From assembly GCA_028826165.1 (NCBI GenBank), contig JAPDFW010000065.1, forward strand, positions 124,001-188,000: DNA of 64,000 bases, written 5' to 3'. This DNA is from Anaeramoeba ignava (lineage: Eukaryota > Metamonada > Anaeramoebidae). Position 1 is the first letter of the stretch; each line of letters begins with the position of its first letter. The notes under the pieces were generated by a model, which made no database searches, was not told where the DNA came from, and worked only from the letters and a program-made list of their open reading frames with translations. Position numbers and translations under genes: made by a program. This document shows positions 34,605 to 44,789 of this stretch, one piece after another.

Positions 34605-35760
34605 AATCAAAATCAAAATCAAATTAAAATCAAATTGAAAATGAAAATCAAAATCAAAATCAAAATCAAAATCAAAATTAAAATCAAAATCAAAATTAAA
34701 ATCAAAATCAAAATCAAAATCAAAATGAAAATTGAAAATCAAAATCAAAATTAAAATCAAAATCAAAATTAAAATCAAAATCAAAATTAAAATCAAAATT
34801 AAAATCAAAATCAAAATTAAAATCAAAATCAAAATCAAAATCAAAATGAAAATTGAAAATCAAAATCAATTTATAAACCAAAATCAAAATTAAAATCAAA
34901 ATCAAAATTAAAATCAAAATTAAAATCAAAATCAAAATTAAAATCAAAATCAAAATCAAAATCAAAATGAAAATTGAAAATCAAAATCAAAATTAAAATC
35001 AAAATCAAAATTAAAATCAAAATCAAAATTAAAATCAAAATTAAAATCAAAATCAAAATTAAAATCAAAATCAAAATCAAAATCTAAATCAAAATCAAAA
35101 TTAAAATCAAATTGAAAATCAAAATTAAATTGAAAATTAAAATCAAAATCAAAATCAAATTCAAATTCAAAATCAAAATCAAATTCAAAATCAAAATGAA
35201 AATCAAAATCAAAATCAAAATCAAAATCAAAATCAAAATCAAAATGAAAATGAAAATGAAAATGAAAATGAAAATGAAAAAGAAAATCAAAATGAAAATC
35301 AAAATCAAAATGAAAATCAAAATCAAAATCAAATTGAAAATCAAAATCAAAATCAAAATGAAAATCAAAATCAAATTGAAAATTAAAATCAAAATAAAAA
35401 TCAAAATCAAAATCAAAATCAAAATGAAAATCAAAATCAAAATGAAAATCAAAATCAAAATCAAAATCAAAATCAAAATGAAAATCAAAATCAAAATCAA
35501 AATTAAAATCAAAATCTAAATTAAATTAAAATCAAATTGAAAATCAAAATTAAAATCAAAATTAAAATCAAAATCAAAATTAAAATCAAAATGAAAATCA
35601 AAATCAAAATGAAAATTAAAATTGAAAATTAAAATCAAAATCAAATTCAAAATTAAAATCAAAATCTAAATTAAATTAAAATCAAAATGAAAATCAAAAT
35701 TAAAATCAAAATTAAAATCAAAATGAAAATCTAAATTAAAATCAAAATGAAAATCAAAAT
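34605..35760. repeat. AAAATC/AAAATTAAAATC repeat with ~121-bp higher-order unit
   Basis: Continues the repeat that encodes the calnexin tail past its stop codon. AAAATGAAAATTGAAAATC recurs at about 34722, 34844 and 34964, giving a ~121-bp higher-order period. Open frames in here are repeat artefacts. Confidence 0.75.
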
Positions 35761-35796
35761 TTTCTCTTTTAAAAGGAAATAAAATTTTACAAAATT

Positions 35797-35825
35797 ATTT
35801 TTTTCATTTTTTTCCTTTTATTTTT
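35797..35825 (+). promoter_or_regulatory. TTTTTTCATTTTTTTCCTTTT promoter element of the ubiquitin-like array
   Basis: This element (ATTTTTTTCATTTTTTTCC-type) is repeated before each of the five array genes, at about 36620, 37460, 38280 and 39120, and is followed by TTATTTTTTAAATTAAATTG. Each array member therefore seems to be separately promoted. Confidence 0.55.
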
Positions 35826-35870
35826 AAATTAAATTAAATTGAATTAAATTTATTAAATTTATTTATTAAA

Positions 35871-36557
35871 ATGTTGATTTATATTCGAAGTTTAACTGGT
35901 CAAATAATAACACTTGAAGTTGAATTAAGTGATACAATTAAAGAAATTAAAGAAAAAGTTGGAGAAAAACAAGATTGGGATCCAGATTGTTTATTATTAA
36001 TTTTTGCAGGAAAATTTTTAGAAAATGGAAAAACTCTTAATGATTATAATATTCGAAATGAATGCAATATTCATGCTATTCAATTTCTTGATAAAATTGT
36101 TTATATTACTATTTTTCATCCAATTAGAAAAGTTTCATTGCTTATTCGAAATACTTCCAAACAAAATTCACAAATTCCAGTTTTTGAAAATACACTTCAA
36201 GATATTTTAACAAAAATATCAAAAATGAAATATGAAATTGAAGGAACAAGTTTAATTTATGAAGGAAAAAGACTTGAATATAATAAAAAATTATCTTATT
36301 ATCAAAATTCAAATGAAAATCCTTCACTTAATATTTTTACATTAATTAAAGTTAATATTAAAAAATTAAACCAAGAAAATAAATATTATTATGTTTCTCC
36401 TGATGAATCAATTAAAGATTTAAAAATCCAAATTGAAAAAGTTGAAAATATTCCAAATCAAAATCAAATTTTATTATTTAATAATGAAATTTTAGAAAAT
36501 GAAAAACAATTTAATTATTTTATTCAAACAAAAAGAAGATTATGGGAAAATTATTAA
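35871..36557 (+). CDS. Triple ubiquitin-like protein, array copy 1
   Basis: 228 residues in this frame. Three beta-grasp segments: residues 1-75 ('MLIYIRSLTGQIITLEVE...IKEIKEKVGEKQ...LIFAGKFLENGKTLNDYNI', clearly ubiquitin-like), about 76-160 ('VYITIFHPIRK...ISKMKYEIEGTSLIYEGKRL') and about 160-228 ('VNIKKLNQENKYYYVSPDES...ILLFNNEILENEKQF'). No C-terminal Gly-Gly, so conjugation is unlikely; an integral Ubl adaptor is more plausible. The last residues differ from all other copies because one extra A at 36530-36534 shifts the frame. Without it the sequence would end like the others. Confidence 0.8.
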   Translation: MLIYIRSLTGQIITLEVELSDTIKEIKEKVGEKQDWDPDCLLLIFAGKFLENGKTLNDYNIRNECNIHAIQFLDKIVYITIFHPIRKVSLLIRNTSKQNSQIPVFENTLQDILTKISKMKYEIEGTSLIYEGKRLEYNKKLSYYQNSNENPSLNIFTLIKVNIKKLNQENKYYYVSPDESIKDLKIQIEKVENIPNQNQILLFNNEILENEKQFNYFIQTKRRLWENY

Positions 36558-36714
36558 TTTATTTCTTAAATTTTAATTTCTAATTTTCTTTTCCAAAAAT
36601 TCAAAAATTAAATTTTTCATTTTTTTATTTTCATTTTTTTCCTTTTATTTTTTAAATTAAATTGAATTAAATTGAATTAAATTGAATTAAATTAAATTAA
36701 ATTTATTTATTAAA

Positions 36715-37419
36715 ATGTGGCTTTATATTCGAACTTTATTTGGTCAAACAATAACACTTGAAGTTGAATCAAGTGATACAATTAAAGAAATTAAAGAAAA
36801 AATTGGAGAAAAACAAGATTGGGATCCAGATTGTTTAATATTAATTTTTACAGGAAAATTTTTAGAAAATGAAAAAACTCTTAATGATTATAATATTAGA
36901 CATGATTATACTATTCATGTTATTCAATCTCTTGATAAAATTGTTTATATTACTATTTTTCATCCAATTAGAAAAGTTTCATTGCTTATTAGAGGTATTT
37001 TCAATCCAAATACACAAATTCCAGTTTTTGAAAATACACTTCAAGATATTTTAACAAAAATATCAAAAAGTAAATATGAAATTGAAGGAACAAGTTTAAT
37101 TTATGAAGGAAAAAGACTTGAATATAATAAAAAATTATCTTATTATCAAAAATCAAATGAAAATCCTTCACTTGATATTTTTTCATTAATTAAAGTTAAT
37201 ATTAAAAAATTAAACCAAGAAAATAAATATTATTATGTTTCTCCTAATGAATCAATTAAAGATTTAAAAATCCAAATTGAAAAAGTTGAAAATATTCCAA
37301 ATCAAAATCAAATTTTATTATTTAATAATGAAATTTTAGAAAATGAAAAACAATTTAATCATTTTATTCAAACAAAAGAAGATTATGGGAAAATTATTAA
37401 TTTATTTCTTAAATTTTAA
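36715..37419 (+). CDS. Triple ubiquitin-like protein, array copy 2
   Basis: 234 residues with the same three Ubl segments as copy 1, starting MWLYIRTLFGQTITLEVESS. It is almost identical to copy 3 (a handful of residue differences), and the flanks are also shared, so the two are a recent duplication or have been converted. It ends '...EDYGKIINLFLKF', the conserved tail of copies 2-5. The central and C-terminal segments match the other copies far better than the first domain does. Confidence 0.82.
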   Translation: MWLYIRTLFGQTITLEVESSDTIKEIKEKIGEKQDWDPDCLILIFTGKFLENEKTLNDYNIRHDYTIHVIQSLDKIVYITIFHPIRKVSLLIRGIFNPNTQIPVFENTLQDILTKISKSKYEIEGTSLIYEGKRLEYNKKLSYYQKSNENPSLDIFSLIKVNIKKLNQENKYYYVSPNESIKDLKIQIEKVENIPNQNQILLFNNEILENEKQFNHFIQTKEDYGKIINLFLKF

Positions 37420-37536
37420 TTTCTAATTTTCTTTTCCAAAAAATTCAAAAATTAAATTTTTCATTTTTATTTTCATTTTTTTCCTTTTATTTTTTAAATT
37501 AAATTGAATTAAATTAAATTAAATTTATTTATTAAA

Positions 37537-38241
37537 ATGTGGCTTTATATTCGAACTTTATTTGGTCAAACAATAACACTTGAAGTTGAATCAAGTGATA
37601 CAATTAAAGAAATTAAAGAAAAAATTGGAGAAAAACAAGATTGGGATCCAGATTGTTTAATATTAATTTTTACAGGAAAATTTTTAGAAAATGAAAAAAC
37701 TCTTAATGATTATAATATTAGACATGATTACACTATTCATGTTATTCAATCTCTTGATAAAATTGTTTATATTACTATTTTTCATCCAATTAGAAAAGTT
37801 TCATTGCTTATTAGAGGTATTTTCAATCCAAATACACAAATTCCAGTTTTTGAAAATACACTTCAAGATATTTTAACAAAAATATCTAAAAGTAAATATG
37901 AAATTGAAGGAACAAGTTTAATTTATGAAGGAAAAAGACTTGAATATAATAAAAAATTATCTTATTATCAAAATTCAAATGAAAATCCTTCACTTAATAT
38001 TTTTTCATTAATTAAAGTTAATATTAAAAAATTAAACCAAGAAAATAAATATTATTATGTTTCTCCTAATGAATCAATTCAAGATTTAAAAATCCAAATT
38101 GAAAAAGTTGAAAATATTCCAAATCAAAATCAAATATTATTATTTAATAATGAAATTTTAGAAAATGAAAAACAATTTAATCATTTTATTCAAACAAAAG
38201 AAGATTATGGGAAAATTATTAATTTATTTCTTAAATTTTAA
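37537..38241 (+). CDS. Triple ubiquitin-like protein, array copy 3
   Basis: 234 residues. Differs from copy 2 at only a few positions (for example YYQN for YYQK, PSLN for PSLD, SIQD for SIKD). The first domain keeps the ubiquitin pattern 'TITLEVESSDTIKEIKEKIG' and 'LIFTGKFLENEKTLNDYNI'. No diglycine end. The intergenic spacer before it is short (about 117 bp) and repeats the same T-tract promoter element. Confidence 0.82.
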   Translation: MWLYIRTLFGQTITLEVESSDTIKEIKEKIGEKQDWDPDCLILIFTGKFLENEKTLNDYNIRHDYTIHVIQSLDKIVYITIFHPIRKVSLLIRGIFNPNTQIPVFENTLQDILTKISKSKYEIEGTSLIYEGKRLEYNKKLSYYQNSNENPSLNIFSLIKVNIKKLNQENKYYYVSPNESIQDLKIQIEKVENIPNQNQILLFNNEILENEKQFNHFIQTKEDYGKIINLFLKF

Positions 38242-38375
38242 TTTCTAATTTTCTTTTCCAAAAATTCAAAAATTAAATTTTTCATTTTTTTATTTTCATT
38301 TTTTTCCTTTTATTTTTTAAATTAAATTGAATTAAATTGAATTAAATTGAATTAAATTGAATTAAATTTATTAAA

Positions 38376-39080
38376 ATGTTGATTGTTATTCGAAGTTTAT
38401 CTGGTCGAACAATAACAGTTGAAGTTGAATCAAATGATACAATTAAGCAAGTAAAAGAAAAAATTGGAGAAAAACAAGATTGGGATCCAGATTGTTTAAT
38501 ATTAGTTTTTGCAGGAAAAATTTTAGAGAATGAAAAAACTCCTTATGATTATAATATCACAAAAAATTCTACTATTCATGTTATTCAATTTCCTGATAAA
38601 GTTGTTTATATTAATATTTTTCATCCAATTAGAAAAATTTTTCCTTTTTACCAAACAAACTTGGGTCCAGATTCACAAATTCCAGTTTTTGAAAATACAC
38701 TTCAAGATATTTTAACAAAAATATCAACAATGAAATATGAAATTGAAGGAACAAGTTTAATTTATGAAGGAAAAAGACTTGAATATAATAAAAAATTATC
38801 TTATTATCAAAAATCAAATGAAAATCCTTCACTTAATATTTTTACATTAATTAAAGTTAATATTAAAAAATTAAATGAAGAAAATAAATATTATTATGTT
38901 TCTCCTAATGAATCAATTCAAGATTTAAAAATTCAAATTGAAAAAGTTGAAAATATTCCAAATCAAAATCAAATATTATTATTTAATAATGAAATTTTAG
39001 AAAATGAAAAACAATTTAATCATTTTATTCAAAAAAAAGAAGATTATGGGAAAATTATTAATTTATTTCTTAAATTTTAA
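38376..39080 (+). CDS. Triple ubiquitin-like protein, array copy 4
   Basis: 234 residues. The first domain is diverged (MLIVIRSLSGRTITVEVESN, 'NITKNSTIHVIQFPDK') and the linker is unique ('RKIFPFYQTNLGPDSQIP'). From 'IPVFENTLQDILTKIS' onward it is nearly the same as the other copies. This contrast between a variable N-terminal third and a near-constant remainder is typical of the array. No diglycine and no other domain. Confidence 0.82.
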   Translation: MLIVIRSLSGRTITVEVESNDTIKQVKEKIGEKQDWDPDCLILVFAGKILENEKTPYDYNITKNSTIHVIQFPDKVVYINIFHPIRKIFPFYQTNLGPDSQIPVFENTLQDILTKISTMKYEIEGTSLIYEGKRLEYNKKLSYYQKSNENPSLNIFTLIKVNIKKLNEENKYYYVSPNESIQDLKIQIEKVENIPNQNQILLFNNEILENEKQFNHFIQKKEDYGKIINLFLKF

Positions 39081-39192
39081 TTTCTAATTTTCTTTTCCAA
39101 AAATTCAAAAATTAAATTTTTCATTTTTTTATTTTCATTTTTATTTTTATTTTTTAAATTAAATTGAATTAAATTGAATTAAATTTATTAAA

Positions 39193-39897
39193 ATGTTGAT
39201 TTATATTCGAAGTTTATCTGGTCGAACAATAACACTTGAAGTTGAATCAAATGAAATGATTAAAGAAATTAAAGAAAAAGTTGGAGAAAAACAAGATTGG
39301 GATTCAGATTGTTTATTATTAGTTTTTGCAGGAAAAATTTTAGAGAATGAAAAAAACCTTAATGATTATGGAATTCAAAAAGAATCTACTTTTTATTTTA
39401 TTCAATTTATTGATAAAGTTATTTATATTAATATTTTTCATCCAATTAGAAAAGTTTTACCACTTGTTCGAAATACTTCAAATTCAAATATGCAAATTCC
39501 AGTTTTTGAAAATACACTTCAAGATATTTTAACAAAAATATCAACAATGAAATATGAAATTGAAGGAACAAGTTTAATTTATGAAGGAAAAAGACTTGAA
39601 TATAATAAAAAATTATCTTATTATCAAAAATCAAATGAAAATCCTTCACTTAATATTTTTACATTAATTAAAGTTAATATTAAAAAATTAAACCAAGAAA
39701 ATAAATATTATTATGTTTCTCCTGATGAATCAATTCAAGATTTAAAAATTCAAATTGAAAAAGTTGAAAATATTTCAAATCAAAATCAAATTTTATTATT
39801 TAATAATGAAATTTTAGAAAATGAAAAACAATTTAACCATTTTATTCAAACAAAAGAAGATTATGGAAAAATTATTAATTTATTTCTTAAATTTTAA
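39193..39897 (+). CDS. Triple ubiquitin-like protein, array copy 5
   Basis: 234 residues, starting MLIYIRSLSGRTITLEVESN. It is distinguished by 'YGIQKESTFYFIQFIDKV' at the end of domain 1 and by linker 'RKVLPLVRNTSNSNMQIP'. It is the last intact array member; a decayed sixth copy follows at about 40285-41130. The tandem duplication that made that copy starts within this gene's first domain, at the 'GEKQDW' codons. Confidence 0.82.
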   Translation: MLIYIRSLSGRTITLEVESNEMIKEIKEKVGEKQDWDSDCLLLVFAGKILENEKNLNDYGIQKESTFYFIQFIDKVIYINIFHPIRKVLPLVRNTSNSNMQIPVFENTLQDILTKISTMKYEIEGTSLIYEGKRLEYNKKLSYYQKSNENPSLNIFTLIKVNIKKLNQENKYYYVSPDESIQDLKIQIEKVENISNQNQILLFNNEILENEKQFNHFIQTKEDYGKIINLFLKF

Positions 39898-40284
39898 TTT
39901 CTAATTTTCTTTTCCAAAAATTCAAAAATTAAAAAAAGGAATTTGATCAATTTCAGAAAAAAAATTTTTTTTTAATTTTAATTAAAATTGATTTGAAATT
40001 AACTTTTTCAACATTTTTGATGCAAAAATAATTGGATAAGTTTAATCCAAATCAAAAAGAAGAAAAAAAAAAAGAAAATAGAAAAAAAGAAAAAATTGAT
40101 GAAAATTAGCAGCAAGAACTTTTGTTTGGTTTTGTTGGAGGATTGATATCTATATCTTTATCTTTATCCAATTTACATCTAAAAAAAAAATAATCAAAAT
40201 TTTTCAATTAAAATTTTTATTTTGTTTTGTAAAAAAATTAATTTACTTTTCAAAAGCAGATTCAGCTAAAGAAAGAAATGTTTC

Positions 40285-41130
40285 TGAAACAAAAGAAAAC
40301 TTTGAGAAAAACAAAATTGGGATTCTATTAAAATTCAATTTAATTTTTATTTTAATTTTGATTTTTTGGGAAAAATTTTGAGAGAATGAAAATTTTAATT
40401 TAATGAATAATTTTATTTTTGATTTTGAATGCAATTTTCAATTTAATTTCAATTTCCTGATAAAGTTTTAATTTTAATTTTATTTTTTTAATCCAATTAG
40501 AAAAATTTTAATTTTTATTCGAAATAATTCCAAACAAAATTCACATTTTTCATTTTTTTTAATTTTACATTTTTCATTTTATTTTTAACAAAAATATCAA
40601 ATTTAAAAATTTGAAATTGAAGGAACAAGTTTAATTTTGAAGGAAAAAAATTTTAATTTTAATTTTAATTTTTATTAAAAATCAAATTTGAAAATTTCAA
40701 TTTGATATTTTAATTTTTAATTAAAGTTAATATTAAAAATTAAACCAAGAATTTTAAATTTTATTATTAATTTTAATTTTAATTTTGAATTCAATTTTAA
40801 TTTTTTAAAAATTTCAAATTGAAATTTTTGAAAATTTCCAATTTCATTTTCAAATAATTTTAATTTTAATTTTAATTTGAAATTTTAATTTGAAATTTTA
40901 ATTTTAATTTTAATTTTTATTTCAATTTTTTAATTTTAATTTTAATTTTAATTTATAAATTTTAATTTATAATTTTCTTCCAAAAATTCAAAAATGAATT
41001 TTTAAAATTTTAATTTTAATTTTCAATTTTATTTTTAATTTTAATTTAAAATTTTAATTTTAATTTTAATTTTAATTTTTTCAATTTTCATTTTTTATAA
41101 TTTTCATTTTAAAAATAATTTTTAATTTTA
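40285..41130 (+). pseudogene. Decayed sixth ubiquitin-like copy
   Basis: Collinear with array copy 5 from the GEKQDW codons to beyond the stop: GAGAAAAACAAAATTGGG, CAATTTCCTGATAAAGTTTT, CCAATTAGAAAAATTTT, ACAAAAATATCAAATTT and GAAGGAACAAGTTTAATTT are all recognisable in order. Segments between them are replaced by TTTTAA-type repeat. No open frame survives. It abuts the Rab 3' exon at 40297, giving the breakpoint of a roughly 1.1-kb tandem duplication. Confidence 0.75.
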
Positions 41131-41194
41131 ATTTTAATCCAAATCAAATTTTCAAAAAGAAAAATTATTTTCTTTTAAAATAGAAAAAGAAAAA

Positions 41195-41465
41195 TTGATG
41201 AAAATTAGCAGCAAGAACTTTTTTCATTTATCCAATATTCAACTTGTTCAAAAAGATTCGATTTTAATATCTTTACTTAAAACAGCATTTGCATCTAAAA
41301 ATAATAATTGAAAATCTTTTTTCACCTAAAAATTTTTATGAAAATTTTGTTTAAAAGCAAAAATTTTTAATTATTTTTCTTTTCAATTTTCGTTTAAAGA
41401 AAGAAATATTTTTGAAACATTTTCACCAGTTTTAGCGGAAATTTTTATATAAAACTTCATTTGTT
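41195..41465 (-). pseudogene. Decayed second copy of the Rab 3' region
   Basis: Contains the AAAATTAGCAGCAAGAACTT tail (SSCC stop) again, then a scrambled piece similar to the 41930-42130 exon. It also has '[16 protein letters not shown]' at about 41400-41450, the G5 region missing from the first 3' copy. Frames are interrupted, so it is treated as a remnant. Confidence 0.6.
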
Positions 41466-42680
41466 TTTTAATTGATAATTTTTAAATTTAATTTTTAATT
41501 TTAATTTTTAATTTTCTTTTTTAATTTTGATTTTAATTTTAATTTTAATTTTAATTTTAATTTTAATTTTAATTTTAATTTTTGATTTGAATTTTAATTT
41601 TTTTAATTTTGATTTTAATTTTAATTTTTGATTTTAATTTTTAATTTTATATTTTAATTTTAAATTTCTTTTTAATTTTTAATTTTCATTTTAAATTTAT
41701 AAATTTTTATTTTAATTTTTATTTTTTTTTTTAATTTTTAATTTTAATTTTCATTTTAATTTTCTTTATAATTTTAATTTTAATTTTCATTTTAAATCCA
41801 AATTCAAATTCTATTCCAAAATTAAAATACTTGTCCTTCTTGAAGAGTAACTTTTCTTGATAATTGAAGATCCAATTTGTTTCCAACTAAAGTAACTGAA
41901 ACATTTTTTGGAGCATTTTTTGAAATATCATTTATCCAATATTCAACTTGTTCAAAAGATTCTCGATTTGTAATATCATAAACAACTAAAACAGCATTTG
42001 CATCACGATAATAAGCACTTGTAATTGATCTAAATCTTTCTTGACCTTGAAAATTTATTATGAAAAATTTTTATTTAAAGCAAAAATTTTTTTTTAGTTA
42101 TTTTTTTTTCTTTTCAATTTTCGTTTAAATTATTAGAGATTTAGAATATAAACCTGTTGTATCCACTAAATTTATATTTAAAATTTTAGATTAATTTTTT
42201 ATATAAATATTTTTATCAATTTTTATAATTTTAATTGATAATTTTATAAATTTAATTGATAATTTCTTTTATAAATTTAATTTTATAATTTTTTTGATAA
42301 TTTATTTTATAAGTTTCATTGATAATTTCTTTTTATAAATTTATTTTATAAATTTAATTGATAATTTAATTGATAATTTCTTTTATAAATTTAATTGATA
42401 ATTTATTTTGTAAATTTAATTTTGTTAATTTCTTTAAATAAATTTAATTCTCAATTTTGTAATTTAATAAATTTCTTTTATAAATTTCTTTTTATAATTT
42501 CTCTTATGAATTTAATTGATAATTTTAATAGATTTAATTGTAAATTTCTTTTATAAATTTCTTTTATAAATTTCTTTTATAAATTTCTTTTATAATTTTA
42601 TAGATTTAATTTATAAATTTCTTTTATAGATTTAATTGATAATTTCTTTCTTTTTCTCTCTAATTTAAATTCAGTATTTA
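41466..42680 (-). repeat. TTTTAA and TTTATAAATTTAATTGATAA intronic repeats of the Rab locus
   Basis: 41466-41825 and 42170-42650 are AT-rich simple repeat flanking the GQERF exon and the DTAG microexon. The second stretch is a loose 20-30 bp unit containing CTTTTATAAATTT. No other gene seen. Confidence 0.55.
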
Positions 42681-42984
42681 CAATTTGTAATTTAACATGC
42701 TGATTTTTAATTGTAATAGTAGAATATCTAAAATCAACTCCAGTTGTAGATATTGTATTTGGTGCAAATTTATCTTCACAAAAACGTTGAAGCAAACAAC
42801 TCTAATAAAAAATAAATAACGGAAAAAAAATTTTAAAAAAAAGAAAAAAAAAAAAGAAAAAAAAAGCGAAAAAAGTTTTTTTTACTTTTCCAACTTGTGT
42901 ATTTCCTAAAAGTATAAGTTTTAGCGTAAGAGAAGTCATAAAAAGAAAAATAAATGTAAATTTATAAAGAAAAGAACCAACAAA

Positions 42985-43050
42985 ATAAAAAAAAATGGAA
43001 AAATAAAAATGAAAAAACTTTTATTCATTTTTTTTTATTCTTTTTTTTAA
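42985..43050. promoter_or_regulatory. Bidirectional TTCATTTTT elements between Rab and U2B''/U1A genes
   Basis: Minus strand: TTTTTTCATTTTTATTTTTCC; plus strand: TTATTCATTTTTTTTTATTC. The start codons are at 42939 (-) and 43058 (+). Confidence 0.55.
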
Positions 43051-43057
43051 AAATCAA

Positions 43058-44657
43058 ATGCAAAAAGATTCAAATCAAAATGATGATCAAAAAGAAACAC
43101 CAAAACAACAAGAACATCAACAGAAAACTTTATATATAAGGAATATAAATGAAAAAATAAAGCTTAGAGGTTAATAAATAAATTCATAAAACAGAAAAAA
43201 AAACAAACGAAAAATTGAAAAACAAAATTTTAAAAATATCAACATTATAGATTTAAAAAAACAACTTGAGACATTGTTTTCGAAATATGGAACAATATTA
43301 AAAATCATTGCCTACCGTTCATTGAGAATGAAAGGTCAGGCTTTTGTTATTTTTGAGGATATTAATTCAGCAATAAGTGCAAAAGAGAAACTTCAAGGTT
43401 ATAATTTACAAGGAAAATCAATTGTAAATCAACATTAAAATTTGCACTATTAATTTCAAATGAAAAAATAGCTCCTTTTTTTATTTATAAATTAATCCAA
43501 ATTTTTTATTTTTATCGAAAAAATTTATTTTGGAAAAAAAAAATCATTTTCAAAGCAAATTCAATTTTCTCGTTCAAAATCTGATATAATAGCAGAGAAA
43601 GAAGGAAATTTAGCTGAACATTTAGAAAGAAGAAAAAGAAAGAAAGAAGGTTTTACTATCCAAAGGAGATTAAAATAGAAAAATTCATTTAAAAAAATTT
43701 AAAATTCAATTTAAAATTTAATTTAATTTAAAAAAAAATTTAGAAAGAAAAAGAAAAGAACAAGCAAAAAAAAGAGAAAAACAAACAGAAAAAGTTGCAA
43801 AACCAAGAATAATACAAACATCTAGAATGCCAACTCAAACAACACAAGTTCAACAACCAAATAGGATTTTATATCTTGAAAATCTTCCTAAACAAATGAC
43901 AGTTAAAATGCTTGATCTTCTTTTTCAACGGTATCAATATAAATCTAAATATAAATATAAATATAAATATAAATATAAATATAAATATAATAAATATAAA
44001 TATAAATATAAATATAAATATAAATATAAATATAAATATAAATATAAATATAAATATAAATATAAATATAAATATAAATATAAATATAAATATAAATATA
44101 AATATAAATATAAATATAAATATAAAAAATATAAATATAAATATAAATATAAATATAAAATATAAATATAAATATAAATATAAAAATATAAATATAAAAT
44201 ATAAATATAAAATAAATATAAATATAACATAAATATAAATATAAATATAAATATAAATATAAATTATAAATATAAATATAAATATAAATATAAACATAAA
44301 TATAAATATAAATATAAATATAAATATAAATATAAATATAAATATAATTATAAATATAAATATAAATATAAATATAAATATAAATATAAATATAAATATA
44401 AATATAAATATAAATATAAATATAAATATAAATATAAATATAAATCTAAATTTATTTTTTTGTTCCTCTTTTTTTTAATTTTTGTTCCTCTTTTTTTATT
44501 TAGTTTTCCTGGTTATGTTTCAAGTCAATTAGTTCCTGGTAATAGAGCTTTCGTTGAATTTCAACATGAAATTGGTTCTATTGAAGCACGAAATAATTTA
44601 CAAGGTTATCAATTAAGTGAAGGTTATTTCTTGAATATTTCTTTTGCTAAAAAATAA
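43058..44657 (+). CDS. SNRPB2: U2B''/U1A (SNF-family) spliceosomal protein, two RRMs
   Basis: Five exons in phase (43058-43169, 43251-43423, 43556-43649, 43744-43930, 44504-44657), 239 residues. RRM1 has RNP2 '[12 protein letters not shown]' and RNP1 '[12 protein letters not shown]', with the family sequence '[18 protein letters not shown]', then '[12 protein letters not shown]'. A Lys/Arg linker leads to RRM2 '[23 protein letters not shown]' and '[20 protein letters not shown]', ending '[11 protein letters not shown]', the near-invariant end of U1A/U2B''. These proteins bind the U1 or U2 snRNA stem-loop. One SNF-type gene may serve both snRNPs, as in Drosophila, which the sequence alone cannot decide. 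Intron 4, inside RRM2, is a 570-bp TATAAA satellite. Confidence 0.9.
43931..44503 (+). repeat. Intron 4 of the U2B''/U1A gene, (TATAAA)n satellite
   Basis: About 525 bp of TATAAA hexamers between a GTATCA donor and a T-rich TTTAG acceptor. The same hexamer fills introns of the neighbouring Rab5-like gene and of the Furry gene. Confidence 0.88.
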
Positions 44658-44789
44658 CGTTTTAATTCTTTTTTTTTTGCTTTTTTTTTTGATTTAAATT
44701 TAATCAATAAATTTTTTTCATTTTTTCATTTTTTCATTTTTCATTTTTCCATTTTTTCATTTTTTCATTTTTCTATTTTTCTATTCAAA

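Larger units (their letters stand above)
40106..42939 (-). pseudogene. Rab-type small GTPase gene, rearranged and probably broken
   Basis: Exon 1 from 42939 encodes MTSLTLKLILLGNTQVGK (P-loop). Exon 2 (about 42680-42810) gives '[26 protein letters not shown]' (switch I). A 12-nt exon at 42154-42165 carries the DTAG motif but is one base short of phase. An exon at about 41840-42058 gives 'GQERFRSITSAYYRDANAVL' and 'LVGNKLDL'. 3' pieces lie at 40245-40297 ('ETFLSLAESAFEK') and 40106-40186, ending ...NKSSCC, a double-geranylgeranyl tail. The SAKTG (G5) exon that should join these is found only in a decayed form near 41400-41465. A ubiquitin-like remnant is wedged between the 3' pieces. The family is certain; as read, the gene lacks an intact G5 exon and one base of the DTAG exon, so I call it broken unless the consensus is wrong. 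Confidence 0.6.

Noticed and set aside
35871-39897. Polyubiquitin locus
   Set aside because: Separate genes with their own starts, low identity to ubiquitin and no diglycine ends.
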